NCBI GenBank assembly: GCA_003133325.1 | Contig: PKXA01000102.1 | Coordinates: forward strand, 56,967-120,966 | Source: Acidimicrobiaceae bacterium | Lineage (GTDB): Bacteria; Actinomycetota; Acidimicrobiia; Acidimicrobiales; RAAP-2 | DNA: 64,000 nucleotides | Direction of reading: 5' to 3' | Shown here: in pieces, positions 39,232-49,585 of the stretch | Layout: the number at the start of each line of letters is the position of its first letter | How positions within the stretch are numbered: position 1 is the stretch's first letter | The notes under the pieces: generated by a model | What the model was told of the DNA's origin: nothing | The model's input: the letters and a program-made list of their open reading frames with translations, nothing else | Databases searched by the model: none | Program-made: the position numbers and the translations under genes

Positions 39232-40627
39232 CGAGGCTCCACCGAGGCTCATCGCAACCACTGAGGTCAGAGAGGACCGATGACACCAGGACGGGAAGGT
39301 CGCCGGCCATAAGCCCCTGGCCGGGGCCCCGATCTGCCGCCCGGCCATGAACGTGGGCGGCCAGGGCAGCCGCCTCGAGGGGTGCCATCCCCCGAGCCAA
39401 CATGGCGCCGATGATGCCCGAGAGCACGTCACCGGTACCCGCGGTGGCCAATCGGGGCGATCCTGCCATCGCCACCAGGCAACGGCCCGACGGATCGGCC
39501 GTCGCGGTGGTGGATCCCTTTACCAAAACCACCGCTCCCGACGCCTTGGACAGCCGCCGTGCCGCCTCGATCCGGTCGGCTCCCGCCGGCTTGCCCATCA
39601 ACCGTTCGTACTCGCCGTCGTGTGGTGTCAGTACCAGCGGCGCCTTGTGGCCGAGGAGATGAGTGCCATCCAGGCGGCCCAGAGCGAACAGCCCGTCTGC
39701 GTCCACCACCACCGGGATGTCCGAGGAGCCCACCAGCCGTTGCACCTCTTCCACCGTCGACGGGTCGCGCCCGAGCCCCGGGCCGACCACCATGGCCGAG
39801 CACCGGTGGGACATGTCCAGAGCCACATCGGACCAACCCCGGGCCGGCAGCGGCACACTCACGCTTTCGGATGGGCCGGCGTCGGCCACATCCTCCCCGG
39901 GCACACCGAGCCGAACCATCCCCGCTCCGGTCCGGAAAGCCGCCCGGGCGCACATCCCGGCGGCACCGGTCATCCCGGGAGAGCCGGCCACCATCAGTAC
40001 CGCAGAACTCCACTTGTGATCGTTTCGGCCACGTGATGGAAGGAGTGCTGCCACGTCCCGGTCCTCCATCACGCTGAGTCGGGAATGACCGACCGGGATG
40101 CCCAGGTCGGCCACGGTGACCCGGCCGGCCAGACCGACTCCGTCGCCCTGCAGGAGACCCGGCTTGAGCGCCACGAAGGTCACCGTCCGATCGGCCCGGA
40201 GCGGGCGACCGGAACCTTCACCCGTGTCGCCACTCACCCCCGACGAGATGTCCACCGCCAACACCGGAGTCCCGGGATGGACGCCAGGCGCCCGGTACTC
40301 GCCACGGAACCCCGTTCCGTACGCGGCGTCGATCACCAGATCGAGGTCCGGGCCGGCGTCCACCCCGGCGCCCACGCTCCCGGCCTCGACCACCGTGACC
40401 CGGGCACCACGACGTCGGAGCTTTCCGGCCGCGATCCGACCGTCCGCACCGTTGTTCCCCTTGCCCGCCACCACCAGGACGCGGCGTCCGTACGCTCCAC
40501 CCATCATCTCGAGGGCCACCGATGCCACCGCGTGGCCGGCCCGCTCGACCAGCACGTCCAGTGGCGTCGACGCCTGGGCCTCGGCATCGACGGCCTGCAT
40601 CTCAGAGACGGTGAGGACCGGTTGCAC
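39224..40627 (-). CDS. nnrD: NnrD, bifunctional NAD(P)H-hydrate epimerase/dehydratase
   Basis: 467 residues from a GTG. The N-terminal epimerase domain has VVAGKGNNGADGRIAAGKLRRRG, the C-terminal ribokinase-like dehydratase ends in LATAGTGDVLSGIIGAML, with LTPHDGEYERL in between. It repairs hydrated NADH and NADPH. The pair nnrD-alr behind acpS and glmS is a common actinobacterial order. Confidence 0.95.
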   Translation of the reverse strand: MQPVLTVSEMQAVDAEAQASTPLDVLVERAGHAVASVALEMMGGAYGRRVLVVAGKGNNGADGRIAAGKLRRRGARVTVVEAGSVGAGVDAGPDLDLVIDAAYGTGFRGEYRAPGVHPGTPVLAVDISSGVSGDTGEGSGRPLRADRTVTFVALKPGLLQGDGVGLAGRVTVADLGIPVGHSRLSVMEDRDVAALLPSRGRNDHKWSSAVLMVAGSPGMTGAAGMCARAAFRTGAGMVRLGVPGEDVADAGPSESVSVPLPARGWSDVALDMSHRCSAMVVGPGLGRDPSTVEEVQRLVGSSDIPVVVDADGLFALGRLDGTHLLGHKAPLVLTPHDGEYERLMGKPAGADRIEAARRLSKASGAVVLVKGSTTATADPSGRCLVAMAGSPRLATAGTGDVLSGIIGAMLARGMAPLEAAALAAHVHGRAADRGPGQGLMAGDLPVLVSSVLSDLSGCDEPRWSLGG

Positions 40628-40636
40628 AGCTCGACG

Positions 40637-41083
40637 CTACGACGCAGCCCCGGCCCGTGCCGATCCACGGGCCGGAGCCACATACTCGGCCACCACGAAC
40701 GCCATGGCCATCTGATCGGTATGGGTCAGCGAGAGGTGCCAATCGGTGACCTCGGATCGCCGCGCCAGGTCGTCGGCGGCATGGTGAAGTAGGAGGGTGG
40801 GGGCACCCAGGCCGATCCGGACCACCTCCACATCGGTGAATCGGAAGGCCCCGAGCCCGACGCCGAGGGCCTTCATGGTTGCCTCCTTGGCGGCGAACCG
40901 GGTGGCCATCCGCGGAATCGGGTCGGTGGCCCTGGTGGCATAGGCCAATTCCGACTCGGTGAACAGCCGTTCGGCCATGGAGGGCCGTCGATCCAGCAGC
41001 TCTCGCAGCCGGGTGACTTCCACCGCATCCACCCCGATGCCGACCAGCCTGCAGCCGCCGACCGTCCCGGTGCCCGTATCCAT
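40637..41083 (-). CDS. acpS: Holo-[acyl-carrier-protein] synthase
   Basis: 148 residues from the ATG at 41083, slightly longer than the usual 120-130. VGIGVDAVEVTRL holds the metal Asp, FAAKEATMKALG the second metal Glu and the lysine, and WHLSLTHTDQMAMAFVV the C-terminal strand. It attaches 4'-phosphopantetheine to acyl carrier protein. It follows glmS by 16 bases. Confidence 0.93.
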   Translation of the reverse strand: MDTGTGTVGGCRLVGIGVDAVEVTRLRELLDRRPSMAERLFTESELAYATRATDPIPRMATRFAAKEATMKALGVGLGAFRFTDVEVVRIGLGAPTLLLHHAADDLARRSEVTDWHLSLTHTDQMAMAFVVAEYVAPARGSARAGAAS

Positions 41084-41099
41084 TACCTGACAGATGCCT

Positions 41100-42956
41100 T
41101 CACTCGACGGTGACCACCTTGGCCAGGTTGCGGGGACGATCAACGTCGAGACCGTGCAGCCGGGCCATCGAGTAGGCGAACAGTTGCAGCGGTACCACGT
41201 CGACGATGGGGGTGAACAGCTGGTGGGTCTCCGGGACCCACAGGACGGCATCCGCTTGCCGCGCCGTCTCTTCGTCACCGTCGTTGGCCACCAGTACCAC
41301 GGTGGCGCCCCGGCTCTTCACCTCCGCCACGTTGGCCATCATCTTTTCCCATAGGCGGGTGCGGGTGGCGACCCCGATCACCACTGTTCCCGGTTCCACC
41401 ACCGCGATGGGACCGTGCTTCAGCTCACCGGCGGGAAACCCTTCGGCCCATAGGTAGGAGAGCTCCTTCAGTTTGAGCGCGCCTTCCAGCGCCACCGGAT
41501 AGCCGACATGGCGCCCGAGGAAGATGAATGACAGTGAGTCCCGATACGTGGTGGCGACCACCTCGACGTCGGCCGCCCTCCCCAGGGCGGTCTCCACCTT
41601 GTCGGGCAACGCACCCATGGCGTCGAGGAACTCCCGGGCTTCGTGGGGATAGAGCGTTCCCCGGGTCTGAGCCAGGTAGAGGGCCAGGATCTCCAGGGCG
41701 GTGATCTGGGCGAGGTGGGTCTTCGTAGACGCGACCCCTATCTCCGGGCCGGCCCGGGTGTAGAGCACCGCGTCGGCTTCCCGGGTCATGGACGAATCCA
41801 CCACGTTGGAGATGACCAGCACCTTGGCATTCCATCTCCGGGCTTCCCGCAGAGCTTGCAAGGTATCGATGGTCTCGCCGGATTGGCTCACCCCGATCAC
41901 CAGCGTCCGGGAGTCGAGGACCGGATCGCGATAGCGGAACTCGCTGGAGATGTCGATCTCGACCGGCAGCCTCGCCCAATGCTCGATGGCGTACTTGGCC
42001 ATGAGCCCGGCGTGGTAGCTGCTCCCGCAGGCCACGATGAACACCTTGTCGATGGAGCGAAGTTCATCGTCGGAGATGCGGACCTCGTCGAGCGCCAGGG
42101 TGCCGTCGGGGAGCAACCGGTTGAGCAGGGTGTTGGCCACCGCCATCGGTTGCTCGTGCATCTCCTTGCTCATGTAGTCGGGGTAACCGTCCTTGCGGGC
42201 GGCATCGAGGTCGTAGTCCACCGTGCGAAGGGGTGGGATGACCTCGGCACCATCGAGGGTGGTCACCCTGATCGATCCCGGACGCAGCTCGGCGATCTGG
42301 TCGTCCTCGAGGAGCAGGAACGAGCGGGTATGTCCGAGCAGGGCGGGGATATCCGAGGCCAGCAACGCCTCCGTCTCGGTGAGTCCCATGACCAACGGGG
42401 ATACCCGGCGGGCCGCCACGATCAGCCCGGGCTCACCGGAATGGATCACGGCGATGGCGAAGTAGCCGCGGACCCGTCGGAGGGTCTCTCGGACCGCACT
42501 GACCAAACCAGCCTCAGGGTGGGTTCCAAGTTCGGATTCGATCAGATGGGCCAGCACCTCGGTGTCGGTATCCGATTCGAGGTGGTGGCCGGCCAGGACC
42601 AACTCGTCGCTGAGCTCGAGGTAATTCTCGATGATCCCGTTATGGACCAGGGCCAGCTGACCGGTGCAGTCGATGTGGGGGTGGGCATTGGCTTCGGACG
42701 GGCGACCATGGGTGGCCCACCGGGTGTGACCGATACCTGTGGACGAGCCCGATGGGGCATCCTCGGTCCGCTTGATCAAGTCCTCGAGCGACCGGGTCCC
42801 GTTGGCGGCACGGGCCCGCCACAGCGGGCCACCGTCGGTGGGCGAAAGAACCGCCAGGCCGGCGGAGTCGTACCCCCGGTACTCGAGTCGGGCAAGGCCC
42901 TCGAGCAGGACGTCAAGCGTCTCTTCGCCTCCGGTGATCCCGATGATGCCGCACAT
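41100..42956 (-). CDS. glmS: GlmS, glutamine-fructose-6-phosphate aminotransferase
   Basis: 618 residues, full length. The glutaminase domain starts with catalytic Cys2 in MCGIIGITGG and has IGHTRWATHGRPSEANAHPH. Two SIS domains follow, with GVSQSGETIDTLQAL and the C-terminal DRPRNLAKVVTVE. It makes glucosamine-6-phosphate, the entry to amino-sugar and wall synthesis, and works upstream of GlmM encoded next door. Confidence 0.98.
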   Translation of the reverse strand: MCGIIGITGGEETLDVLLEGLARLEYRGYDSAGLAVLSPTDGGPLWRARAANGTRSLEDLIKRTEDAPSGSSTGIGHTRWATHGRPSEANAHPHIDCTGQLALVHNGIIENYLELSDELVLAGHHLESDTDTEVLAHLIESELGTHPEAGLVSAVRETLRRVRGYFAIAVIHSGEPGLIVAARRVSPLVMGLTETEALLASDIPALLGHTRSFLLLEDDQIAELRPGSIRVTTLDGAEVIPPLRTVDYDLDAARKDGYPDYMSKEMHEQPMAVANTLLNRLLPDGTLALDEVRISDDELRSIDKVFIVACGSSYHAGLMAKYAIEHWARLPVEIDISSEFRYRDPVLDSRTLVIGVSQSGETIDTLQALREARRWNAKVLVISNVVDSSMTREADAVLYTRAGPEIGVASTKTHLAQITALEILALYLAQTRGTLYPHEAREFLDAMGALPDKVETALGRAADVEVVATTYRDSLSFIFLGRHVGYPVALEGALKLKELSYLWAEGFPAGELKHGPIAVVEPGTVVIGVATRTRLWEKMMANVAEVKSRGATVVLVANDGDEETARQADAVLWVPETHQLFTPIVDVVPLQLFAYSMARLHGLDVDRPRNLAKVVTVE

Positions 42957-42967
42957 TGGGGTCGAGG

Positions 42968-44344
42968 CTAGTTGCCCGACTGGCTCAGGGATGCCGCCGC
43001 GTGCAACTCGTGCCTGACCAGTGTGCTCAACCGCTGCGCCACCTCCTCGGCCACCCCGTCGCCCGGTGCCTCCACCATGACCCGCACCAAGGTCTCGGTC
43101 CCACTGGGCCGCAACAGGACCCGCCCCTGCTCACCCAGTCGCGTCTCCTCTTCGGCCACGGCCGACCACACCGCATCAGCCGCCGCCAACAGACCGGGGT
43201 CGGGAACCTGGACATTCACCAGAACCTGGGGAACCCGGGTCACCAAGCCGTCGAGTAGTTCGGCCAGTGGCTTCTGCGACCTCACCATCAGGTCGGCCAG
43301 GATCAGCCCGGTGAGGAGCCCATCCCCGGTGGTGGCCATCCGCCGGAAGATGATGTGCCCGGACTGCTCGCCGCCCAGTGCCAACCCATCGGCATCGAGG
43401 GCTGCCAGCACGTGGCGGTCGCCCACCGGGGTCTCCTTCACCGTGATCCCCCGGTGCTCCATGGCCAGCTTGAACCCCAGATTGGTCATGACGGTCACCA
43501 CCACCGTGTTGCCGGCCAACTGGCCGCGTTCAGCCAGATCGACGGTGAACAGGGCAAGCAGTTCGTCACCACCGATGGTTGCCCCGGCGGCGTCCACCGC
43601 CAACAGTCGGTCGGCGTCCCCGTCCAGGGCAAGCCCCAGATCGGCTCCGTGTTCGACCACTGCCGCAGCCAATGTGTCGGTGTGGGTGGATCCGCAGCCG
43701 GAATTGATATTGGACCCGTCCGGCTCGCACCCGATGGCCACCACTTCGGCTCCCACCTCTTCGTACAGGCCGGCGGCGATCTCCGCCGCGGCCCCGTTGG
43801 CCCCGTCGACCACCAGCCGCAGGCCGTCGAGACGACGACCCTCGAGCAGTGACACCAGGTGCGCGAGGTAGGCATCGGCGGCGCCCGGCTCGCTCACCAC
43901 CCGGCCGACACCGAAGCCCTCGGGACTGCGGGGCCCCCGGATACCGGGGTCGAGGACCTGATCCAACTCTTCTTCGATGGCCGTTTCTGTCTCCACCGAC
44001 AGCTTGGTCCCACCTCGGGCGAACAGCTTGATGCCGTTGTCGGCGAAGGGGTTGTGCGATGCCGAGATCACCGCCCCGGGGATGTCCCGATCAGCGGACA
44101 ACCAGGCGATGGCCGGGGTAGGAAGAATCCCTACGTCAATGACGTCCGCCCCCTCCCCGGCAAGACCGGCGGAGAGCGCGGCCTGGAGCATGGGGCCCGA
44201 ACGGCGGGTATCCCTGCCGACCACAAAGGAGGTAGCCAATAGCTTCCGCGCCGTCGCCCGCCCGATGGCCAGCACCAGTTCCGGCGAGAGCTCGGCGTTG
44301 GCAACTCCCCGAACACCATCAGTGCCGAACCGTGCGCGCCCCAT
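42968..44344 (-). CDS. glmM: GlmM, phosphoglucosamine mutase
   Basis: 458 residues. Phosphoserine loop VISASHNPFADNG, the metal loop ALDGDADRLLAVD, the sugar loop LGGEQSGHI and the phosphate-binding LLRPSGTETLVRVMVE are all intact. It converts glucosamine-6-phosphate to glucosamine-1-phosphate for UDP-GlcNAc. It starts four bases after rpsI and runs into glmS, joining wall precursor genes to the ribosomal cluster. Confidence 0.97.
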   Translation of the reverse strand: MGRARFGTDGVRGVANAELSPELVLAIGRATARKLLATSFVVGRDTRRSGPMLQAALSAGLAGEGADVIDVGILPTPAIAWLSADRDIPGAVISASHNPFADNGIKLFARGGTKLSVETETAIEEELDQVLDPGIRGPRSPEGFGVGRVVSEPGAADAYLAHLVSLLEGRRLDGLRLVVDGANGAAAEIAAGLYEEVGAEVVAIGCEPDGSNINSGCGSTHTDTLAAAVVEHGADLGLALDGDADRLLAVDAAGATIGGDELLALFTVDLAERGQLAGNTVVVTVMTNLGFKLAMEHRGITVKETPVGDRHVLAALDADGLALGGEQSGHIIFRRMATTGDGLLTGLILADLMVRSQKPLAELLDGLVTRVPQVLVNVQVPDPGLLAAADAVWSAVAEEETRLGEQGRVLLRPSGTETLVRVMVEAPGDGVAEEVAQRLSTLVRHELHAAASLSQSGN

Positions 44345-44348
44345 CGGA

Positions 44349-44747
44349 CTACCGCTTGGAGTACTGAGGAGCCTTGCGGGCCTTCTTCAGGCCGTACTTC
44401 TTCGATTCCTTCTCGCGAGAGTCGCGGGTGAGGAAGCCGGCCTTCTTCAACGCTCCCCGGAGCTCGGGGTCCATATGGATCAGTGCCCGGGCGATCCCCA
44501 TACGGAAGGCACCTGCCTGACCGGATACGCCACCGCCATCGATGGTGACGTCGATGTTCCACGACTCGGCCGTCTCGGTCAGCCGAAGCGGCTCGGTCAC
44601 CAACATGCGGTGGGTAGCCGACGTGAAGTACTCCTCGAACTTGAGCTTGTTGACGGTGATGGTGCCCTGGCCCGGACGGAAACGCACGCGCGCCACCGCT
44701 CGCTTGCGTCGTCCGGTGGTCTGGCAGAGTGGGGCGGCGTTGGCCAC
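44349..44747 (-). CDS. rpsI: 30S ribosomal protein S9
   Basis: 132 residues; [17 protein letters not shown] near the start and the basic end [12 protein letters not shown], whose last residues reach the P-site tRNA. Preceded by rplM, the universal L13-S9 pair. The downstream neighbour is glmM. Confidence 0.97.
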   Translation of the reverse strand: MANAAPLCQTTGRRKRAVARVRFRPGQGTITVNKLKFEEYFTSATHRMLVTEPLRLTETAESWNIDVTIDGGGVSGQAGAFRMGIARALIHMDPELRGALKKAGFLTRDSREKESKKYGLKKARKAPQYSKR

Positions 44748-44796
44748 GAAATGCTCCTAGTCGTCGATTCGTTCTATCGGCCTGAGAAGTTGGCGA

Positions 44797-45264
44797 TCAC
44801 GCGCCGCCCCGGACGGACGCCGTTCGGCGTGCACCGGGAAACTCCAAAGGCTCGGGGGACTGTGCTGCATGCGGATGCTCGGGGCCGTTGTAGACCTTGA
44901 GCTTGTCGATCATCTGACGGCCCAGGCGGTTCCTCGGGAGCATGCCCCGAATCGCATTCCGGACCACTTCGTCGGCCCTCTCCACCATCAGGTCGGCATA
45001 GGCGGTCGACCGAAGGCCACCCGGGTAGCCACTGTGGCGGTAGGCCAACTTGGTTTCGGCCTTACCCGCCGTCAACACCACTTTGTCGGCGTTGATCACG
45101 ATCACGTGATCGCCGGTGTCCACGTGGGGAGCAAAGATGGGCTTGTGTTTGCCCCGGAGGATGGATGCCACCTCAGTGGATAGGCGGCCGAGTACGAGGC
45201 CGTCGGCGTCCACCACATGCCAGGCACGGGTGATATCACTGGGCTTGGGAGAGAACGTGCGCAC
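44797..45264 (-). CDS. rplM: 50S ribosomal protein L13
   Basis: 155 residues from a GTG with AAGGA six bases upstream. VRTFSPKPSDITRAWHVVDADGLVLGRLSTEVA and the block GDHVIVINADKVVLTAGKAE identify L13. It binds 23S rRNA early in 50S assembly. A longer frame upstream reads non-family sequence. The upstream gap of 147 bases to truA contains a hairpin. Confidence 0.97.
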   Translation of the reverse strand: MRTFSPKPSDITRAWHVVDADGLVLGRLSTEVASILRGKHKPIFAPHVDTGDHVIVINADKVVLTAGKAETKLAYRHSGYPGGLRSTAYADLMVERADEVVRNAIRGMLPRNRLGRQMIDKLKVYNGPEHPHAAQSPEPLEFPGARRTASVRGGA

Positions 45265-45320
45265 AAGAAGTCCTTGGTTCGATGAGGCCGGGTTGAAGAT
45301 CCCGCAGGTACAGGGCCGAT

Positions 45321-45339
45321 CCCACCGAAAACCGGTGGG
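45321..45339. promoter_or_regulatory. Hairpin in the truA-rplM intergenic region
   Basis: CCCACCG (45321-45327) and CGGTGGG (45333-45339) form a 7-bp stem with a 5-base loop in the leader ahead of rplM. No U-run follows on the minus strand, so it may be an attenuator, a weak terminator after truA, or an RNA stability element. The same stem sequence occurs in the rplC leader at 62638-62658. Confidence 0.4.
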
Positions 45340-45411
45340 GCTCCTCTGTGTGACCACAGGGAAGGTGTCCGTGGACGGCCAGGCCCAGCGGGTTACCACG
45401 ATACGACGAAA

Positions 45412-46275
45412 TCACCCCGGTGAGCAAGCCGGACCTCCTTCGTAACGCACGGCCATCAGGGTCAGCCCGCCCGGTGGGGCTGGTTGAGAGGCCTGCTGGC
45501 GATCGGCGGAACGTAGTATCCAGGTGATATCCGAGGGTCGCTTCTTCCCCCGACCCACGTCGACAAAGGTCCCCACCAGGGATCGGACCATCTGGTGGCA
45601 GAAGGCATTGGCGTCGATCTCGAAGGCCAGCAGATTCCCGTCCACCGGGAGCAGTGCCTTTCCCTTTGAGCCATCCACCTGCGACCAGCGCGCATCCAAT
45701 ACCCGCCGCACGATCGGGTCGTCGGGGGTCGTCCCGGGAGCTCGCCGGCAGAAGGCCCGGAAGTCGTGCTCGCCCAGAATGGCATCGGCGGCGGCGGACA
45801 TGGTGCGCACATCGAGCGGTTCGGTGACGTGCCACGCCAAATGGGCCAGCAGCGGATCGGAGGTCGGGCCATTGACGACCAGGTACCGATATCGCCGCCC
45901 GGTGGCTGAGCGGCGTGCGCTGAACGACAGCGGCACCGGCCCGGCCTCCCTGATCACGATGGAGGGGCCCAGCTGTCGGTTGCAGGAGCGCATCACCGCG
46001 GCCGGGTCGAGTCCCGAAGCCACCGAGGTGGGAAGGTCGAAGTGGACGACCTGATCAAGGGCGTGCACGCCGGCATCGGTGCGTCCCGCACAGGTCAGGG
46101 TGACGTCCACCCGTGTCAGCCGGCTGAGGGCCTCACACAGTGCACCGGCCACGGTGACCTGCCCGCTCTGGGCGGCAAACCCCCGGAATCTCGATCCGTC
46201 GTATGCGAGCCGAAGACGCCAGCGGACGACCTCAGGGTTGGTTCCCTCAGCGAGGGGAACCACTCCAGCAGTCAC
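45412..46275 (-). CDS. truA: TruA, tRNA pseudouridine(38-40) synthase
   Basis: 287 residues. [17 protein letters not shown], catalytic Asp in [18 protein letters not shown], and [14 protein letters not shown] near the C-terminus. It isomerises uridines in the anticodon arm of tRNAs. It overlaps rplQ by four bases, continuing the alpha operon. Confidence 0.96.
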   Translation of the reverse strand: MTAGVVPLAEGTNPEVVRWRLRLAYDGSRFRGFAAQSGQVTVAGALCEALSRLTRVDVTLTCAGRTDAGVHALDQVVHFDLPTSVASGLDPAAVMRSCNRQLGPSIVIREAGPVPLSFSARRSATGRRYRYLVVNGPTSDPLLAHLAWHVTEPLDVRTMSAAADAILGEHDFRAFCRRAPGTTPDDPIVRRVLDARWSQVDGSKGKALLPVDGNLLAFEIDANAFCHQMVRSLVGTFVDVGRGKKRPSDITWILRSADRQQASQPAPPGGLTLMAVRYEGGPACSPG

Positions 46276-46625
46276 ACCAGTTCGATACGGGCCATCGGGG
46301 CGTTGTCACCCGAACGGTTGCCCAGCTTCAGGATGCGGGTATACCCACCCGGCCGTTCGACATAGCGAGGGCCGATCTCTTCGAACAGCTTGTGCGCCAT
46401 GTCCTTGTCACGGATGAACCCCACCACACGGCGGTGGCGAGCAATGCCTCCCTTGGCCGCGGCGGTGATGACCTTCTCGGCCACCGGACGCAGCGCCTTG
46501 GCCTTGGCCTCGGTCGTCACCAGGTACTCAGCCGCAATCAACGAGGCAACCAGGTTTCCCATCATCGCCTTCTGATGGGCGGAGCTACCGCCGAACCGGC
46601 GGCCCTTCTTCGGAGTGCCGAGCAT
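46272..46625 (-). CDS. rplQ: 50S ribosomal protein L17
   Basis: 117 residues; [25 protein letters not shown] and the end [17 protein letters not shown] are characteristic of the bacterial L17 core without a C-terminal extension. It follows rpoA by five bases as in most bacteria. Confidence 0.97.
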   Translation of the reverse strand: MLGTPKKGRRFGGSSAHQKAMMGNLVASLIAAEYLVTTEAKAKALRPVAEKVITAAAKGGIARHRRVVGFIRDKDMAHKLFEEIGPRYVERPGGYTRILKLGNRSGDNAPMARIELV

Positions 46626-46630
46626 GCCGA

Positions 46631-47569
46631 TCAGTCCTTGACCCGCAGGGCGAGGCCCCGCTCATCGAGCTTCTGGAGCACTTCATCGAGCGACTTCTGT
46701 CCGAAGTTGGTGATGTTCAACAAGTCGTCGAGCGTGCGCTCGACCAACTCACCGATGGTGTTGACCTGCGCCCGTTTGAGGCAGTTGCGGGGACGCTCGG
46801 TGAGATCGAGGTCCTCGATGCGAAGGTCGAGATCAGGCGAACCGGCGCCGACCGCGCCCACTTCCCCGAGCTCGAGGCCTTGGGGCTCGTCCTCGAGATC
46901 GGCGACCAGGCCGACCAGGGTCCGAAGGGTGTCGCCGGCTGATGCCAACGCCTCCCGTGGGGTCAACGACCCGTCAGTTTCGATGTCGAGGACCAGACGG
47001 TCGAAGTTGGTGGACTGCTCGACCCGGACCGGCTCGACGGTGAAGGCCACCCGGCGGACCGGCGAGAAAATAGCATCGATCGGGATGACGCCGATGGTCG
47101 AAGAACGCTTGTTCTTGTCAGCTGAGGCGTAACCACGGCCGCGCTCCACGGTGAGATCTACCGCCAGGTGACCCTTGGCATTTAACGAGGCGATGTGCTG
47201 GGTCGGGCTGAGGACCTCCACGTCGGAAGACAGCTGGAGGTCACCGGCAGTGGCGTCACCGGGCCCGCGCTTGTCGAGGCGCACGGTGACCGGCTCATCG
47301 CTGTGCACCCGGATCAGGATGTCCTTGAGGTTGAGGATGAGGTCGGTGATGTCCTCCTTCACGCCCGGGAGGGTGGTGAACTCGTGGAGGGCTTCGTCGA
47401 ATCGCACCTGGGTGATGGCGGCGCCCGGAATCGACGACAGCAGCGTGCGGCGCAGCGAATTGCCGAGCGTATGGCCGAAGCCGGGGTCGAGCGGGCCTAC
47501 GGCGAACCGTTGGCGGTTATCTTCTTCTTCACCGATCGCTTCGACGGTGGGGCGCTGGATGATGAGCAT
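46631..47569 (-). CDS. rpoA: DNA-directed RNA polymerase alpha subunit
   Basis: 312 residues. The N-terminal dimerisation domain has [23 protein letters not shown], and the C-terminal domain has [14 protein letters not shown] followed by [15 protein letters not shown], which binds UP elements and activators. It sits between rpsD and rplQ in the alpha operon. Confidence 0.98.
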   Translation of the reverse strand: MLIIQRPTVEAIGEEEDNRQRFAVGPLDPGFGHTLGNSLRRTLLSSIPGAAITQVRFDEALHEFTTLPGVKEDITDLILNLKDILIRVHSDEPVTVRLDKRGPGDATAGDLQLSSDVEVLSPTQHIASLNAKGHLAVDLTVERGRGYASADKNKRSSTIGVIPIDAIFSPVRRVAFTVEPVRVEQSTNFDRLVLDIETDGSLTPREALASAGDTLRTLVGLVADLEDEPQGLELGEVGAVGAGSPDLDLRIEDLDLTERPRNCLKRAQVNTIGELVERTLDDLLNITNFGQKSLDEVLQKLDERGLALRVKD

Positions 47570-47658
47570 GCAGATCGTGGCTCCTCGGCTGTGGTGCGCA
47601 GGGTTGGTGTTGGTTCGGATGAGGCGGTTGCTGCGGTAATGCGAATGTCCGGATGGGA

Positions 47659-48306
47659 CTACTTCGAGTACAGCTCGACAATGAGTTGCTCTTGGACCGG
47701 CTCGTCGATGTGCTCGCGCAGGGGCAGCGAGAACACCTTCACCTGAAAGCGGTCACCCTCGGCCTCCAACCACGGCGGCAGTTGGCGATCGAGCGTGTCC
47801 ATATTCCGGCGAACGTGGAACATTTCGCGGGACGACTGCTTCAGCGCCACCACATCGTGCTGACGAACCCGATAGCTGGGAATGGTGACCCGCTTCCCGT
47901 TGACCAGGACGTGGCCGTGCCGGACGAACTGACGGGCCTGGGACCGGCTGGCGCCCCATCCGGCCCGGAAGGCAACATTGTCAAGACGCTGCTCGAGCAT
48001 GCGGAGCAGGTTCTCACCGGTGATACCCGGGGCCCGGCTCGCCTCGACATAGAGATTGTGGAACTGCCGTTCGAGCAGGCCATAGATGCGGCGTGCCTTC
48101 TGCTTCTCGCGGAGCTGAGCCAGGTATTCCGAACCCTGGCGCATGCGATCGCGACCGTGCTCACCCGGTGGGTAGGCGCGGCTATGCCGATCGGTGACCG
48201 CTTCCGATACCGGGCATTTCATCGAATAGCAGCGCTCACCCTTCAAAAAGAGCTTGGTGCGCTCCCGGCGGCAAAGCCGGCAAACAGGTCCTGTGTAACG
48301 AGCCAT
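47659..48306 (-). CDS. rpsD: 30S ribosomal protein S4 (zinc-binding type)
   Basis: 215 residues. The N-terminus keeps four cysteines (CRLC and later CYSMKC) of the zinc form; the S4 domain shows [32 protein letters not shown]. It nucleates 30S assembly. An 89-base gap separates it from rpoA. Confidence 0.97.
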   Translation of the reverse strand: MARYTGPVCRLCRRERTKLFLKGERCYSMKCPVSEAVTDRHSRAYPPGEHGRDRMRQGSEYLAQLREKQKARRIYGLLERQFHNLYVEASRAPGITGENLLRMLEQRLDNVAFRAGWGASRSQARQFVRHGHVLVNGKRVTIPSYRVRQHDVVALKQSSREMFHVRRNMDTLDRQLPPWLEAEGDRFQVKVFSLPLREHIDEPVQEQLIVELYSK

Positions 48307-48337
48307 GTGTCTTCCTTACGTCCTTTGTTCCCCGGCC

Positions 48338-48742
48338 TCAGACCCGACGGCGCTTCTTCGGGCGGCAACCATTGTGCGGAATCGGGGTTACGTCTTTGAT
48401 GCCGGCCACTTCGATGCCGGCGGCGGCCAGTGACCTGATGGCGGTCTCGCGGCCGGAGCCCGGGCCTCGCACCAGCACGTCGACCCGTCGCACACCGTGC
48501 TCCATGGCCTTCTTGGCGCACTGTTCGGCAGCCAACTGGGCGGCGAAAGGGGTGGACTTGCGCGAGCCCTTGAACCCCACATTGCCGGCCGAGGCCCACG
48601 CCAGGACGTTGCCCTCCGGATCGGCGATGGAGACGATGGTGTTGTTGAAGGAGCTCTTGATGTGGGCGATGCCGTAGGTGATGTTCTTCCGCTCGCGGCG
48701 GCGAGGCCGACGGGTGGCAGCCGGCTTGGTGGTCTTGGCCAT
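48338..48742 (-). CDS. rpsK: 30S ribosomal protein S11
   Basis: 134 residues; basic N-terminus, [34 protein letters not shown], and the end [14 protein letters not shown], the usual S11 tail. Its ATG overlaps the rpsM stop by one base. Confidence 0.97.
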   Translation of the reverse strand: MAKTTKPAATRRPRRRERKNITYGIAHIKSSFNNTIVSIADPEGNVLAWASAGNVGFKGSRKSTPFAAQLAAEQCAKKAMEHGVRRVDVLVRGPGSGRETAIRSLAAAGIEVAGIKDVTPIPHNGCRPKKRRRV

Positions 48743-49119
48743 TACTTGCGGACCTTCTTCTTCCCGGCGACCGTCTTTTTCGGTCCCTTACGTGTGCGAG
48801 CGTTGGTATGGGTGCGTTGACCATGGACCGGCAGGCCCTTGCGGTGCCGGATGCCCTGGTAACAGCCGATCTCCATTTTGCGTTTGATGTCCTGGGACAC
48901 GTCGCGTCGAAGGTCTCCCTCGACGGAGAAATTGGCATCGATGTAGGTACGGAGTTGTGTGACCTCTTCGTCGGTCAGGTCACGGACCCGGGTGTCGCGA
49001 CTCGTCCCGGTGGAGTCGCAGATCCGCTGCGACGACGTCAGTCCGATGCCATAGATATAGGTGAGCGAGATCTCCAACCGCTTTTCGCGGGGGATGTCTA
49101 CGCCTGAGATGCGGGCCAC
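48742..49119 (-). CDS. rpsM: 30S ribosomal protein S13
   Basis: 125 residues from a GTG preceded by [33 protein letters not shown] and the basic end [14 protein letters not shown] are S13. It contacts P-site tRNA and the inter-subunit bridge. The longer frame to 49233 is not family-like. Confidence 0.97.
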   Translation of the reverse strand: MARISGVDIPREKRLEISLTYIYGIGLTSSQRICDSTGTSRDTRVRDLTDEEVTQLRTYIDANFSVEGDLRRDVSQDIKRKMEIGCYQGIRHRKGLPVHGQRTHTNARTRKGPKKTVAGKKKVRK

Positions 49120-49157
49120 TGTGCCTTCCTTCTTCTTCCTTGCCTGGTCCGCGAGCC

Positions 49158-49271
49158 CTAACCCTGCCGCTGCTTGTGGCGGGGGTTCTCGCAGATGACT
49201 ACAACCCGCCGATGACGGCGGATCACTTTGCACTTCTCACACATCGGCTTGACGCTGGGTCGAACCTTCAC
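49158..49271 (-). CDS. rpmJ: 50S ribosomal protein L36
   Basis: 37 residues from a GTG with AAGGA seven bases upstream: [19 protein letters not shown], then [16 protein letters not shown]. The CxxC, Cys and His zinc ligands are intact. It lies between infA and rpsM in the standard order. Confidence 0.97.
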   Translation of the reverse strand: MKVRPSVKPMCEKCKVIRRHRRVVVICENPRHKQRQG

Positions 49272-49360
49272 GTTTCTGTCCTTGTCTCGTACGGCTCGCA
49301 CTTATCCTGTTGTCCACGCCGGTGTGCCGGCTCTAACTGGCTGGTTCCGAACCGGTCCCG

Positions 49361-49585
49361 TCACTTGTAGCGGTAGGTGATCCGTCCTCGGGCCAGGTCA
49401 TAGGGGGTGATCTCCACCTGCACACGATCCCCGGGGAGAATCCGGATACGGTGCATCCGCATCTTCCCCGAGCTGTGCGCCAGCACCTTGTGGCCATTTT
49501 CCAGTTCGACCCGGAACATGGCGTTGGGAAGCGGTTCGACGACCGTTCCCTCTAACACGATGGCGTCTTCCTTGGGTTTGGGCAG
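49361..49585 (-). CDS. infA: Translation initiation factor IF-1 (non-standard CTG start proposed)
   Basis: 74 residues if it begins at the CTG at 49583-49585, which has GAGGAG six bases upstream. The protein then reads [19 protein letters not shown] and keeps the normal IF-1 N-terminus. The only ATG/GTG/TTG start is a GTG at 49558, which would delete nine conserved residues, give 65 residues and has no ribosome site. The rest is canonical ([16 protein letters not shown], ending GRITYRYK). One change is HSSGK for the usual HISGK. A single-base error turning ATG into CTG is possible. Confidence 0.9.
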   Translation of the reverse strand: MPKPKEDAIVLEGTVVEPLPNAMFRVELENGHKVLAHSSGKMRMHRIRILPGDRVQVEITPYDLARGRITYRYK

